A DNA stretch of 64,000 bases from Acidobacteriota bacterium (GTDB taxonomy: Bacteria; Acidobacteriota; Blastocatellia; Pyrinomonadales; Pyrinomonadaceae): positions 1-64,000 of the forward strand of contig JAFDVK010000032.1 of NCBI GenBank assembly GCA_018269005.1, in the 5' to 3' direction. Of this stretch, positions 18,516 through 27,560 are shown in pieces. Under the pieces are notes generated by a model that was given only the letters and a program-made list of their open reading frames with translations, ran no database searches and had not been told where the DNA came from. Positions within the stretch are counted from its first letter, which is position 1; each line of letters starts with the position of its first letter. The translations under genes were made by a program, and so were the position numbers.

Positions 18516-19679
18516 TTAACCGTTGGTACCGACGGCGGTCTCAGCTGCGGTTCGCAGAGCCTCGGCCTTGTCCGTCTTCTCCCATGAGAACTCGTCATTG
18601 GCGCGTCCGAAATGCCCAAAGCGAGCGGTCGCTTTGTAAATCGGCCGGCGAAGGTCAAGCGTTTCGATGATGCCTTTCGGCGTCAGGCTAAAGTTCTGCT
18701 TGACGATCTCGGAAATGCGAGCGTCATCGATAGTACCCGTTCCGTGTGTGTCAACAAGGACTGAAACAGGCTCGGCAACGCCGATCGCGTAAGCAAGCTG
18801 AACCGTGCACTTGTCCGCAAGGCCGGCAGCTACGACGTTCTTCGCGATGTAGCGGGCCATATAAGCGGCTGAGCGGTCAACCTTCGTCGGATCCTTGCCC
18901 GAGAAGGCACCGCCGCCATGCGGCGCGTAACCGCCGTATGTATCGACGATGATCTTGCGGCCCGTAACCCCGGCGTCGCCCATCGGGCCGCCGATCACGA
19001 ACTTGCCGGTCGGATTGATGTGATACTTCGTGTTTTCGTCAAGCAGGACGGCTGGAATGGTCGGTTTGATGACCTTTTCAAGAACATCAGCTCGGATCTG
19101 TTCGATCGGAAGATCCTCGGTCTGTGTCGAGATAACGACGGCTTCAACGCGGAACGGCTTGCCGTCGCGATATTCGATCGATACCTGCGATTTGCCGTCC
19201 GGACGCAAGTAGGGAATCGTGCCGTCGCGGCGAACCTCACTGAGTTTGCGGGTCAGGTTGTGAGCCATCTGGATCGGCATCGGCATCAGTTCCGGCGTCT
19301 CGTTGCAGGCAAACCCGAACATCAGGCCCTGATCGCCGGCACCGCCGGTATCGACTCCCTGCGAGATGTCAGGTGACTGCGTACCGATAGCGTCGATGAC
19401 CGAACAAGTATTCGAATCGTAGCCGAACTCGGCGTTGTGATAGCCGATCTCTTCGATCGTTTCGCGGATGATCTGCTTGTAATTGACCGTTGCCTTCGTG
19501 GTGATCTCGCCGGCGACGACCGCGAGGCCCGTCGTGACCAAGGTTTCACACGCTACACGGCCCTCAGGATCCTGTGTAAGGATCGCGTCTAGGATCGCGT
19601 CCGAAATGTTGTCGGCGATCTTATCTGGGTGGCCTTCGGTCACTGATTCCGAAGTAAATAGGAAATTACCGTTGCTCAA
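18516..19679 (-). CDS. metK: S-adenosylmethionine synthetase
   Basis: A 387-residue MAT enzyme making SAM from methionine and ATP. It shows [13 protein letters not shown] at the start, the active-site [15 protein letters not shown], and a glycine-rich [19 protein letters not shown] loop. The start appears to be TTG at 19679 (MSNGNFLF), with AGGAG about 12 bases upstream. A near-consensus promoter at 19740-19768 leaves a leader of about 50-55 nt, too short for a SAM-I riboswitch, and none was recognised. Confidence 0.97.
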   Translation of the reverse strand: MSNGNFLFTSESVTEGHPDKIADNISDAILDAILTQDPEGRVACETLVTTGLAVVAGEITTKATVNYKQIIRETIEEIGYHNAEFGYDSNTCSVIDAIGTQSPDISQGVDTGGAGDQGLMFGFACNETPELMPMPIQMAHNLTRKLSEVRRDGTIPYLRPDGKSQVSIEYRDGKPFRVEAVVISTQTEDLPIEQIRADVLEKVIKPTIPAVLLDENTKYHINPTGKFVIGGPMGDAGVTGRKIIVDTYGGYAPHGGGAFSGKDPTKVDRSAAYMARYIAKNVVAAGLADKCTVQLAYAIGVAEPVSVLVDTHGTGTIDDARISEIVKQNFSLTPKGIIETLDLRRPIYKATARFGHFGRANDEFSWEKTDKAEALRTAAETAVGTNG

Positions 19680-19739
19680 AATATTAAAGCTCCTATCGGG
19701 ATTATAGATCGACTGAACCGACCTGTGGCAAAACGTAAA

Positions 19740-19768
19740 TAATAATCGGTATAAACACCCAATGTCAA
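19740..19768 (-). promoter_or_regulatory. Promoter of metK
   Basis: On the minus strand TTGACA (19763-19768) and TTATTA (19740-19745) are separated by exactly 17 bases, about 60 bases before the metK start. Confidence 0.6.
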
Positions 19769-19842
19769 AGGAAAACCAGTCTGAAACTGAGTTAGTTACA
19801 AAAGATTTACATTCTCCTTGCCGCGAAATTCAGAGTCAAACG

Positions 19843-20394
19843 TCAAGGTTCCGACGTCAAAACCGACGGTGCTCCTGGCGTGGCCGGCGTGATGAAATAA
19901 CCAACGAATGCGGCCGCCGACAGGATATCTTGCCAAGTATTCTTCTTTTTTGCCTTTTTCGGCGCGTCCGGCTTGTCTTCTGTCGCGTCTAGATCGATCG
20001 TTGAGAATGCTTTGTCTCCGTGTGCCGTAAACGACAGCCGATATGCCGCGAAATCGGCTCGCGTTTCCACTTGGGCCGCACTTACCCCGCCCGGCGGCAG
20101 CGAATTATAGCGGTCGATATCCGGCGACTGACTGTCTATCAGTCGATCGTTCTTGTCGTAGAAACTGCAATGGATCTGAATAAACTCAAGCGGACGGTCC
20201 GAGATGTTTCGCACCTCGAAATGCATTATCGTGCTGATGCGGGTCGCTTCAAAGACAGGCTTTGAGAACGTGATCTTTGGCGGTTCAGGCATCACTTCCG
20301 GCTGAGGCTGCGAACTGCCGCGACGGCCTGGAACAGGCATCGTACAGGCCGCCGCAAAGAAGCAAAATATCAACACCAAAGCTGTTTTCTTCAT
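19843..20394 (-). CDS. Lipoprotein with FxLYD/DUF1425-like domain
   Basis: A 183-residue protein with a signal peptide and lipobox (FFAAACTMPVPG, Cys at about 17). After a Pro-rich linker, an Ig-like strand pattern (TIMHFEVRNISDRPLEFIQIHCSFYDKNDRLI) resembles the FxLYD or YcfL/DUF1425 fold. A Lys-rich patch (PKKAKKKNTW) precedes a short hydrophobic segment near the C-terminus. Function unknown; probably periplasmic-face or outer-membrane anchored. It ends 163 bp before the metK start, and metK has its own promoter. Confidence 0.7.
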   Translation of the reverse strand: MKKTALVLIFCFFAAACTMPVPGRRGSSQPQPEVMPEPPKITFSKPVFEATRISTIMHFEVRNISDRPLEFIQIHCSFYDKNDRLIDSQSPDIDRYNSLPPGGVSAAQVETRADFAAYRLSFTAHGDKAFSTIDLDATEDKPDAPKKAKKKNTWQDILSAAAFVGYFITPATPGAPSVLTSEP

Positions 20395-20485
20395 ACAAAT
20401 AAGCTTACCACGCCTTTAGCCGGTCTTTTTCCGCCGTTCGGCGTCCGGGTTGAGGCCATATTGCTCGCAAATAACGCATGAAAGA

Positions 20486-20860
20486 AGATGAGGAGACGGC
20501 CTACTTGCCCTTTGGCAGTGCGGTCGGGTTCTTGGGTCATAGATCCCCAAGTGTTGCAAAGAACGCAACCGGTCCCGAGCGATCGCCTTCAAAATATGGA
20601 CCAAGGAGGCGGCTTTCCGCCGACATGCCGCTCTGTCGCTCCTAACGGAGCTTCGGGATCGTTTTGCGACGTGTTCCCAGGGTGGCGGCCGAAGCGGCCT
20701 TACCCTGGGCTACATTCTGTCGTCCCCTACGGGGACAAGGGAAGTCGCTCGGTCGGCGTTGAAAGCTCGTGGACGACCGGCCGCCTTACTGCGTGCGGCA
20801 TTCTGCAACAATAGCTTGAGAGGTCGCCTTACTGCGTGCGGCGTTCCGCAATAGCTTGAC
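20486..20860. repeat. Composite palindromic repeat block (copy 1)
   Basis: Fills most of the gap 20395-20910, which has no supported gene. In order: a GGCAGTGCGGTCGGG...CATAGATCCCCAAG module, GGCGG/CCGCC (20608-20621), GCTCC/GGAGC (20638-20651), nested CCCAGGG[GGCCG/CGGCC]CCCTGGG (20676-20709), GTCCCC/GGGGAC (20722-20736), and two direct copies of GCCTTACTGCGTGCGGC (about 20783 and 20826). The same modules recur at 29590-30066 and 30357-30590. This suggests a multi-copy REP/BIME-like family. Confidence 0.75.
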
Positions 20861-20910
20861 CACTTGCCCTGCGTCCGATAATAAGGATTATGTTGTAATT
20901 GCGAGAAGGC

Positions 20911-21393
20911 CTAGCCGATCAGTTCGGGCCAATCCTCCGGCGGCGGAATGTCGCCCTCGGGCGTCTCGCCCGTTGGGCCGGCGGCCGCGGAAAGGTCTAT
21001 CACCTTTTGATCGACAAATATCGGACAATCGAGGCGTAAAGCGAGAGCGATCGCATCGGACGGCCTTGCATCAAGCAAGACCTTATCTCCTTTCTTATCA
21101 ATAAATTCGATGCGGGCGTAGAACGTGTTTTCGGCAAGATCGGTGACAACGACGGCCGTGGCGTGCAGTCCGCATTCGATCACGAGGTTCCGCATCAGGT
21201 CGTGCGACATCGGCCTTTGAGGAACTATCTTCTCGATCTCAATGGCAATCGCGTTCGCTTCGAACGCTCCGACCCAGATCGGCAGCACCGTCTCCGAATC
21301 GAGGCTCTTAAGCACTACGATCGGCGTGTTCGTATTCGGGTCCATAATCAGGGCCCCGATCTTGACCTCGATCAGGTTTGCTCCTTGTTCCAT
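20911..21393 (-). CDS. Bifunctional nuclease family protein (BFN/DUF151)
   Basis: A 160-residue protein with the family pattern: VLKSLDSETVLPIWVGAFEANAIA, then FYARIEF and the diagnostic DARPSDAIALALRL. Plant and Aquifex-type members were reported to have RNase and DNase activity; the bacterial role is unclear. It lies 1 base downstream of miaB and is probably co-transcribed. The C-terminal 25 residues are Gly/Pro/Glu-rich and disordered. Confidence 0.9.
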   Translation of the reverse strand: MEQGANLIEVKIGALIMDPNTNTPIVVLKSLDSETVLPIWVGAFEANAIAIEIEKIVPQRPMSHDLMRNLVIECGLHATAVVVTDLAENTFYARIEFIDKKGDKVLLDARPSDAIALALRLDCPIFVDQKVIDLSAAAGPTGETPEGDIPPPEDWPELIG

Positions 21394-21394
21394 G

Positions 21395-22720
21395 CTAAAC
21401 GACCTCTCCGAACATAGAATTTGCTTTAACTGTTGTTATCTTAACGTTGACGATAGAGCCTAAAATGGCCTTGTCGCCGACGAAATTGACGACCTTGTGG
21501 CACGTCGAGTGGCCCGTGATCCCGTTTTGGGTTCGAGCTGACGCACCTTCTGCCAAAACTTTAAGCACATTCTCGCTATATCGCTCTAAACGCTTGTGCT
21601 GGCTGGCTTTGTGCACATTTTCAAGTTCAAGGAATCTCAGCGTCTTTTCGGCTGCCGAAACCGTATCTTCCATATCGAAGGCGGGTGTCCCCGGCCTTGG
21701 CGAGTACTTGAACATATACGCACTGTCGAATCCACAATATTTTACAAGTTCGACGGTGTCCTTGAAATCGGCTTCGGTCTCTCCGGGGAAACCTACAATA
21801 ATGTCGGTAGTTATTGCAATATCACGGCTCGATGCACGCATTCTATCGATCTGCTTGATATAACGATCAATAGTGTGGCCTCGTTTCATTAGCTTCAATA
21901 TGCGGTTGCTGCCGCTCTGAACCGGCAAATGCACCCAATTGCAGAGATTTTCGTGCGTTTCGATAGCTTCTACGATGTCTTCGTGAAAATCCCTCGGGAA
22001 CGACGTTGTAAATTTTATCCTCTCGATCCCGGTTGCTGCCACTGCTCTGAGGAGTCGCGAGAACGCCGACTTCCCTGCAAACCCTTCTAAACCGGACTCG
22101 GTCTCGGGTCTATAACTGTTTACATTCTGACCGATCAGATGGATCTCTTTTACGCCTGTCCGTTTTAGCTCAAGGGCTTGGCGGATGATATCACTGGCGG
22201 GCAAACTTCGCTCGCGTCCGCGTGAGAACGGCACGATGCAATAGGTGCAAAACTTATTGCAGCCTTCGATTATCGGCAGAAATGCGACGTACGGTGAATG
22301 GCGGTGCGTATCAGCGACCGTCCAATCGTATTCATCTTCTCTCTCACCAAGATCGACTATATCGTGCTCACCATCGAGCGTCCGGCTCAGAATACTGCCG
22401 ACACGGCCGACCGCCCGCGTACCGACCACGAAGTCCACGCCCGGGATCTTTCTCAAAAGCGTTTCGCCCTCAAGCTGTGCGACGCATCCGAGGACACCAA
22501 CGACCGGCTTTGGACCGTCTGAATGGCGTATTCGGCCGACTTGTGTGTAGAGTTTCTGCTCTGCCTTTTCGCGAACCGAGCACGTGTTGATCAAAACGAC
22601 ATCAGCACCGGCGGCATCCGCGGTTACCTCAAAGCCATCTCGCCCCAATGCTGTCGCGACGCGCTCCGAATCGGAGACGTTCATTTGACAGCCATAGGTT
22701 TCGAGATAAACTTTTTTCAT
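21395..22720 (-). CDS. miaB: tRNA-2-methylthio-N6-dimethylallyladenosine synthase MiaB
   Basis: A 441-residue radical SAM methylthiotransferase that modifies A37 of tRNAs reading UNN codons. The N-terminal UPF0004 domain (YLETYGCQMNVSDSERV) holds the auxiliary 4Fe-4S cysteines. The radical SAM motif is GCNKFCTYCIVPFSRG. A C-terminal TRAM domain follows. The start at 22720 (MKKVYLETYG) is preferred; an upstream in-frame start would overlap dnaE. The divergent dnaE start lies only 2 bp away, so both promoters must lie inside the opposite coding regions. Confidence 0.96.
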   Translation of the reverse strand: MKKVYLETYGCQMNVSDSERVATALGRDGFEVTADAAGADVVLINTCSVREKAEQKLYTQVGRIRHSDGPKPVVGVLGCVAQLEGETLLRKIPGVDFVVGTRAVGRVGSILSRTLDGEHDIVDLGEREDEYDWTVADTHRHSPYVAFLPIIEGCNKFCTYCIVPFSRGRERSLPASDIIRQALELKRTGVKEIHLIGQNVNSYRPETESGLEGFAGKSAFSRLLRAVAATGIERIKFTTSFPRDFHEDIVEAIETHENLCNWVHLPVQSGSNRILKLMKRGHTIDRYIKQIDRMRASSRDIAITTDIIVGFPGETEADFKDTVELVKYCGFDSAYMFKYSPRPGTPAFDMEDTVSAAEKTLRFLELENVHKASQHKRLERYSENVLKVLAEGASARTQNGITGHSTCHKVVNFVGDKAILGSIVNVKITTVKANSMFGEVV

Positions 22721-22722
22721 AG

Positions 22723-25700
22723 ATGCCGTCCAAAAACGCCCCAACTAGAGCCGAAGCAAAAGACTTTGTCCACCTGCATTTGCATACAGATTATAGCCTT
22801 TTGAAGAGTACAGTCCAATTAAAGGCTCTTTCCTCCAAGCTTGCTGAATTTGGAATGTCTGCATGCGCGATCACCGATCTTGGCAATATGTACGGGGCGG
22901 TGTCGTTCTTTAACACTCTGTCGTACGCCGGCATAAAGCCGATCGTAGGCTACGAGGCCTTTGTTGCGAATGGAAGCCGGTTTGACCGCTCGGCAACGGT
23001 TGCTGCAGGAGAGCGTGGATTCTACAACCTCGTACTCCTTGCGATGGACCTTGAGGGCTACAACAACCTTTCGTATCTGGCGTCAATGGCCTTTAAGGAA
23101 GGCCTGCACCATCGCCCTCGGATCGACTTGGAGATACTCGCAGAACGGTCTGCCGGCCTTATCGCGCTTTCCGGTGCGGACAATAGCGCGATCGCCCACT
23201 ATCTGCACTCCGGCGATGCTAAGAAGGCAGAGAGTTATGCGGGAACTCTCCGCGACATGTTTGGGCCGGAACGCTTTTTTCTCGAAATTCTCGATCGTCC
23301 GCAGCCTGACCTCAACAGGCAGATCGCGGAGCTTGGCAAGAAACTTGGCCTTCCGCTTGTGGCTACCAATAGCGTCTTTTACCTTGATGCGGATGATGCT
23401 AGAGCCCGCGAGGCTCTGCTTGCCATCGAGGACGGCCGCGTCCTTTCGACCGAGCTCGCGGACGAACCGACGAGATATTTGCGGTCGAAAGCGGAGATGT
23501 GGAACCTCTTTGGAGATGAGTTTCCTGAAGCTCTTGAAAACACCGTAAAGATCGCGGAGATGTGCACGCTCGCGATTCCTCAGGGCGATGACGCGAGACA
23601 ATTGCCTTCGTTTCCGATCCCGGCCGACTTCGGGTCGACGGACGAATATGCGTACTTCGAGCAGATCGCTTGGGAAGGTTTTGAGGATCGAATGGCGACC
23701 GATTGGCAGCCGCTCATCGATGCAAAAGCCTTAAAGTACGGCCTGGATGTCTATCGGGAAAGGCTCACTCGTGAAATAGACACGATCAAGGGTATGGGCT
23801 TTCCCGGTTATTTCCTGATCGTATGGGACTTCATCCGATATGCTCGCGAACAAAATATTCCGGTCGGGCCGGGCCGCGGTTCGGCCGCCGGTTCACTCGT
23901 CGCATACTGCCTTAGGATCACAGACGTCGATCCGATCGAGCACGAGCTTCTTTTCGAGCGCTTCCTGAATCCAGAACGAATTTCGATGCCCGATATCGAT
24001 ATCGATTTTTGCATTCGCGGACGCGGTGCTGTCATCGAGCACGTAACGCGGCTCTACGGCCGTGATTCGGTTTGTCAGATCGTGACGTTCGGAACGATGG
24101 CGTCGCGTGCGGCGGTCAAGGACGTTGGCCGCGTGCTCGGTATGTCCGTCGGAGAGGTCGACCGCGTCGCAAAGCTGTTGCCGCCTCCAAGGCGAGGACG
24201 GAATATCAGCATCGATCAGGCGATCAAGGAAGTGCCAGAGCTTAAGGCGATGATCGGATCCGACCCGCGGGTTCGATCATTGATAGACCTTGCGAAACGC
24301 GTCGAAGGCTGTTCACGGCATACATCGGTTCACGCGGCAGGCGTTGTTATCAGTCCAAAACCGCTGCACGAACTCGTTCCCGTCGCTGTTTCACCAAAGG
24401 ACGAATTGACCAGTCAATATCCGATGGGTGATCTCGAGAAGGTCGGGATGCTCAAGATGGATTTTCTTGGGCTTACGACACTTACGATCATCGAAGATTG
24501 TCTCGCGAACCTGAAGGAGAAGACCGGCAAGACGATCGACTGGAAGGCGATCCCGACGAACGATCCGGAGACGATGCGTCTATTTGCGGAAGGCCGGACG
24601 GACGCCGTATTTCAGTTCGAGTCTTCGGGGATGCAGGACATTTGCCGCCGTATGCGGCCCGAAGATCTCGAAGATCTTTCGGCGCTTAACGCCCTCTATC
24701 GTCCCGGCCCGCTTGATGGCGGAATGATTGACGATTTCGTTGATCGGCGGCGAGGGATCAAGCAGGTCGAATATATGGTTCCGGAGATGGAGGAATTCCT
24801 AAAGCCGACCTTCGGTGTCTTCGTGTATCAGGAACAGATCATGCAGATCGCCCAAAAGTTGGGCGGATACAGCCTTGGGGACGCCGACCTAATGCGTCGT
24901 GCGATGGGCAAGAAGAAAATCGAGGAGATGGCGAAGCATCGCGACAAATTCGTTGCCGGAGCTGTCGCACAGAAGATCTCGAAGAGCGTGGCGACCGACA
25001 TATTCGAGTTGATGGCAAAGTTCGCCGACTATGGGTTTAACCGCAGCCACAGTATCGCGTACGCCCTTGTTGCGTTTCGTACGGCCTATCTCAAAGCTCA
25101 TTTTCCCGCCTACTTTTACGCTGCCGTACTCTCTCACGAAGCGCAGGACGCGGCAAAGGTCTTCAAATATTCGAACGAGCTCAAACAAATGGGCCTCGAA
25201 CTACTACCGCCCGATATTAACGAGAGCGGCCTCGGTTTTACGCCGTCAGATACGGCAGTTCGATTCGGGTTGACGGCGATCAAGGGTTTGGGTACGAACA
25301 GCGTTGCAGCGATCATTGCTGCACGCGATGCGGGCGGTAAATTCGAGTCGTTGACGGATCTCGTCTCACGTCTCGGTTCGGGAGTGATCAATCGCCGCGG
25401 GATCGAGAGTCTCATCGGTGCCGGTGCATTCGACACTCTTCGGTCGGACAGTGAGCCGCTCGAGAAATGGCGTGCCAAGCTGCACTCGTACATCGGAGCG
25501 GCAATCCAAGCAGGTACGCGTGCCGCTGAGGACAGAGAACGCGGGCAGGACGGACTCTTCGCCGCTGCGGTCGAAGCCGATTCTGCAACGGAAATTCACT
25601 TGCCGGATGTGCCTGCATGGACGCTCGAAGAGATGGCAAAGAACGAAAAGGCCGCGATCGGCTTTTATCTTCACGCACATCCTATCGACGCCTATGCTGC

Positions 25701-26247
25701 GGAATTGGAAGCTTCTCGCGTCCCTCCGATCTCGGTTGCGGCAGAAGGAAGTTCACGTGATCTGGTTCGGGTCGCCGGGGTCGTGACGGCATCGGCCTTG
25801 CGATACAGCAAGAAAGGCAAGCGTTTTTGCACTCTTCGGCTTGAAGATCGTTCCGGCGGTGCCAAGTGTGTCGCCTGGTCCGAGGCCTACACGAAGTATA
25901 GTGACCTTCTGCAGGATGACAACCTCGTCGTCATCTCCGGGAAGCTCGAAGCCAGCGAAAATCAGGAAGTTACGATCATCATTTCCGACGTCACTTCCCT
26001 GTCTGAGGCAGCGATGGCGAACGCCAGTTCGATCGCGATAGACATTCCTGCAAAAGGGGTTCGCCGTGAACAGCTTGAAGAGTTGTTCGTGCTTCTAACG
26101 AACACACCGGGCCAGTGCGAGGTCTTCTTGAATCTTGCCGCAGATGGAATGGACGTTAGATTACATTCACCGAAGACAAGAGTTCAGCTGACGGCGACGC
26201 TCCTCGACGGTATTAAGGGCTTTGGCTGCGACGCAAAATGGCACTGA
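22723..26247 (+). CDS. dnaE: DNA polymerase III alpha subunit
   Basis: A 1174-residue replicative polymerase. It has an N-terminal PHP domain (FVHLHLHTDYSLLKST), the catalytic acidic motif MPDIDIDFC, finger and palm motifs (GRGSAAGSLVAYCL, SVHAAGVVI, ADYGFNRSHSIAYALVAF), a helix-hairpin-helix region and a C-terminal OB-fold (VVTASALRYSKKGKRF). The length matches DnaE1. The PHP metal ligands start HxH, so a proofreading-type PHP site may be at least partly kept. accA follows 21 bases later. Confidence 0.97.
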   Translation: MPSKNAPTRAEAKDFVHLHLHTDYSLLKSTVQLKALSSKLAEFGMSACAITDLGNMYGAVSFFNTLSYAGIKPIVGYEAFVANGSRFDRSATVAAGERGFYNLVLLAMDLEGYNNLSYLASMAFKEGLHHRPRIDLEILAERSAGLIALSGADNSAIAHYLHSGDAKKAESYAGTLRDMFGPERFFLEILDRPQPDLNRQIAELGKKLGLPLVATNSVFYLDADDARAREALLAIEDGRVLSTELADEPTRYLRSKAEMWNLFGDEFPEALENTVKIAEMCTLAIPQGDDARQLPSFPIPADFGSTDEYAYFEQIAWEGFEDRMATDWQPLIDAKALKYGLDVYRERLTREIDTIKGMGFPGYFLIVWDFIRYAREQNIPVGPGRGSAAGSLVAYCLRITDVDPIEHELLFERFLNPERISMPDIDIDFCIRGRGAVIEHVTRLYGRDSVCQIVTFGTMASRAAVKDVGRVLGMSVGEVDRVAKLLPPPRRGRNISIDQAIKEVPELKAMIGSDPRVRSLIDLAKRVEGCSRHTSVHAAGVVISPKPLHELVPVAVSPKDELTSQYPMGDLEKVGMLKMDFLGLTTLTIIEDCLANLKEKTGKTIDWKAIPTNDPETMRLFAEGRTDAVFQFESSGMQDICRRMRPEDLEDLSALNALYRPGPLDGGMIDDFVDRRRGIKQVEYMVPEMEEFLKPTFGVFVYQEQIMQIAQKLGGYSLGDADLMRRAMGKKKIEEMAKHRDKFVAGAVAQKISKSVATDIFELMAKFADYGFNRSHSIAYALVAFRTAYLKAHFPAYFYAAVLSHEAQDAAKVFKYSNELKQMGLELLPPDINESGLGFTPSDTAVRFGLTAIKGLGTNSVAAIIAARDAGGKFESLTDLVSRLGSGVINRRGIESLIGAGAFDTLRSDSEPLEKWRAKLHSYIGAAIQAGTRAAEDRERGQDGLFAAAVEADSATEIHLPDVPAWTLEEMAKNEKAAIGFYLHAHPIDAYAAELEASRVPPISVAAEGSSRDLVRVAGVVTASALRYSKKGKRFCTLRLEDRSGGAKCVAWSEAYTKYSDLLQDDNLVVISGKLEASENQEVTIIISDVTSLSEAAMANASSIAIDIPAKGVRREQLEELFVLLTNTPGQCEVFLNLAADGMDVRLHSPKTRVQLTATLLDGIKGFGCDAKWH

Positions 26248-26268
26248 AGGTGCTAAAATAGACAGCTT

Positions 26269-27090
26269 ATGACAACTGCTTTTGAGCGTGTCCAAACGGC
26301 GCGTCATCCCGAACGTCCGTATGCCATGGACCTCTTTACGACGGTATTCTCGGACTTTATCGAAGTCCATGGTGACCGTCGTTTTGCGGACGACCCGGCG
26401 CTCGTAGCGGGATTCGCCCGGATCGCCGGGCGCGAGGTTTGTGTCATTGGCCAACAGAAAGGACGCGACATCAACGAACGCCGACATCGCAATTTCGCTA
26501 TGCCAAAGCCTGAAGGCTATCGAAAAGCGATCCGCGTGATGCGTATGGCGGAGAAATTCGGCCGCCCGATCATAACCATCGTCGACACGCCGGGAGCTTA
26601 TCCCGGGATAGACGCCGAAGAGCGAGGCCAGGCCGAGGCGATCGCCTTCAACCTTCGTGAAATGGCGTCGCTGAAGGTCCCGGTTGTGGTAGTCGTGCTT
26701 GGGGAAGGCGGTTCAGGCGGAGCTCTCGCGATCGGCATCGGCGATCGAGTCCTGATGATGGAGAACGCGGTCTATTCCGTGATCACGCCTGAAGGCTGTG
26801 CAGCGATACTTTGGAAGGATGCAGGACGGGCACCTGACGCGGCCGAAGGGCTCAAGCTTACGGCCGACAACCTAAAGAAGTTCGATATCGTTGACGAGAT
26901 CGTTCCGGAGCCCGAGCCCTGGAAGATGCCGACCGAGGACGACGAGAATTCACAGTCCGCATTCGACAAGATCGCCGAAACTCTCAAGAAACGGATCGTC
27001 GCAAATCTTGACGAACTTTCTGCAAAACCCTCACGAACACTGATCGCTGACCGCTACAACAAATTCCGAAAAATGGGCGAATGGGTCTGA
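26269..27090 (+). CDS. accA: Acetyl-CoA carboxylase carboxyltransferase subunit alpha (short form)
   Basis: A 273-residue crotonase-fold subunit that transfers the carboxyl group to acetyl-CoA in fatty acid synthesis. It shows [61 protein letters not shown] and [13 protein letters not shown]. coli AccA is about 319 residues. This one lacks roughly 45 N-terminal residues, and an in-frame TAA lies just upstream, so the short form is genuine in this sequence. The ribosome binding site is weak. accD is not in the window. Confidence 0.95.
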   Translation: MTTAFERVQTARHPERPYAMDLFTTVFSDFIEVHGDRRFADDPALVAGFARIAGREVCVIGQQKGRDINERRHRNFAMPKPEGYRKAIRVMRMAEKFGRPIITIVDTPGAYPGIDAEERGQAEAIAFNLREMASLKVPVVVVVLGEGGSGGALAIGIGDRVLMMENAVYSVITPEGCAAILWKDAGRAPDAAEGLKLTADNLKKFDIVDEIVPEPEPWKMPTEDDENSQSAFDKIAETLKKRIVANLDELSAKPSRTLIADRYNKFRKMGEWV

Positions 27091-27132
27091 ACGAACCTCC
27101 GGAGCCCGCAACCTTAGCAAAAGGCTGTTGGA

Positions 27133-27189
27133 TCCCACATCCCACATCTCAAATCTCAAATCTCAAATCGAATCCAAATCCCAAATCTC
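27133..27189. repeat. Heptanucleotide tandem repeat tract
   Basis: Variants of a 7-base word (CATCCCA, then AATCTCA three times, then degenerate copies) run through this stretch 43 bases after accA. The gap 27091-27560 has no supported gene; it holds this tract and the repeats at 27246 and 27381. Confidence 0.6.
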
Positions 27190-27245
27190 CGTTTGGCGTT
27201 GACTACTGGCCGCCCACTGACGCTGATGGTTCGCACTCATTGTAT

Positions 27246-27329
27246 TCGTGCATTCGCGGCTCTTTGCCTGTCCCATTGCGGAACCCGGTCGCTGCTGCTC
27301 CCGATTCTGACAGATCGTGCATTCGCGGC
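27246..27329. repeat. Spaced 15-bp direct repeat
   Basis: TCGTGCATTCGCGGC occurs at 27246-27260 and again at 27315-27329, 69 bp apart. It shares the GTGCATTC word with the tandem array that follows. Confidence 0.6.
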
Positions 27330-27380
27330 CGCCGTCTGCCCGCCGCCCGTGGTCTTGGCAACGGCAAGATCGTGCAAATC

Positions 27381-27494
27381 GTGCACTTTGATACATTCTG
27401 TGCATTCTGTGTCATTTTGTGCACTTTGATACATTTTGTGCGGAATGTGTCGTTTTGTGCGGTTTGATACATTTCGTGCGGTTTGTGCTATCGC
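27381..27494. repeat. Three 38-bp tandem repeats with internal 19-bp periodicity
   Basis: Units begin at 27381, 27419 and 27457, exactly 38 bp apart. Each opens GTGC(AC/GG)TTTGATACATT, and the second half (about 19 bp later) again begins GTGC, so the array is six related 19-mers. The last half-unit is degenerate. It ends 66 bases before the start of a secreted protein gene. Confidence 0.75.
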
Positions 27495-27560
27495 TCACAC
27501 CCAAACATGCGTAAACTTTTATCTGTGGACGGACCGAGGTTGTGTGGGTGGAGGCTACAA

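Noticed and set aside
19680..19739. SAM riboswitch upstream of metK
   Set aside because: The mapped promoter leaves only about 55 nt of leader, and no conserved SAM-I core was recognised; short SAM classes cannot be ruled out by eye.
20488..20814. 108-residue open frame in the 20.4-20.9 kb gap
   Set aside because: It consists of palindromic repeat modules that recur elsewhere non-coding; composition, not protein conservation, keeps it open.
27081..27467. 128-residue open frame overlapping the end of accA
   Set aside because: It translates heptamer and 38-bp tandem repeats and has no ribosome binding site.
27381..27494. CRISPR array
   Set aside because: Units are directly adjacent with no unique spacers, only three copies, and no cas genes nearby.
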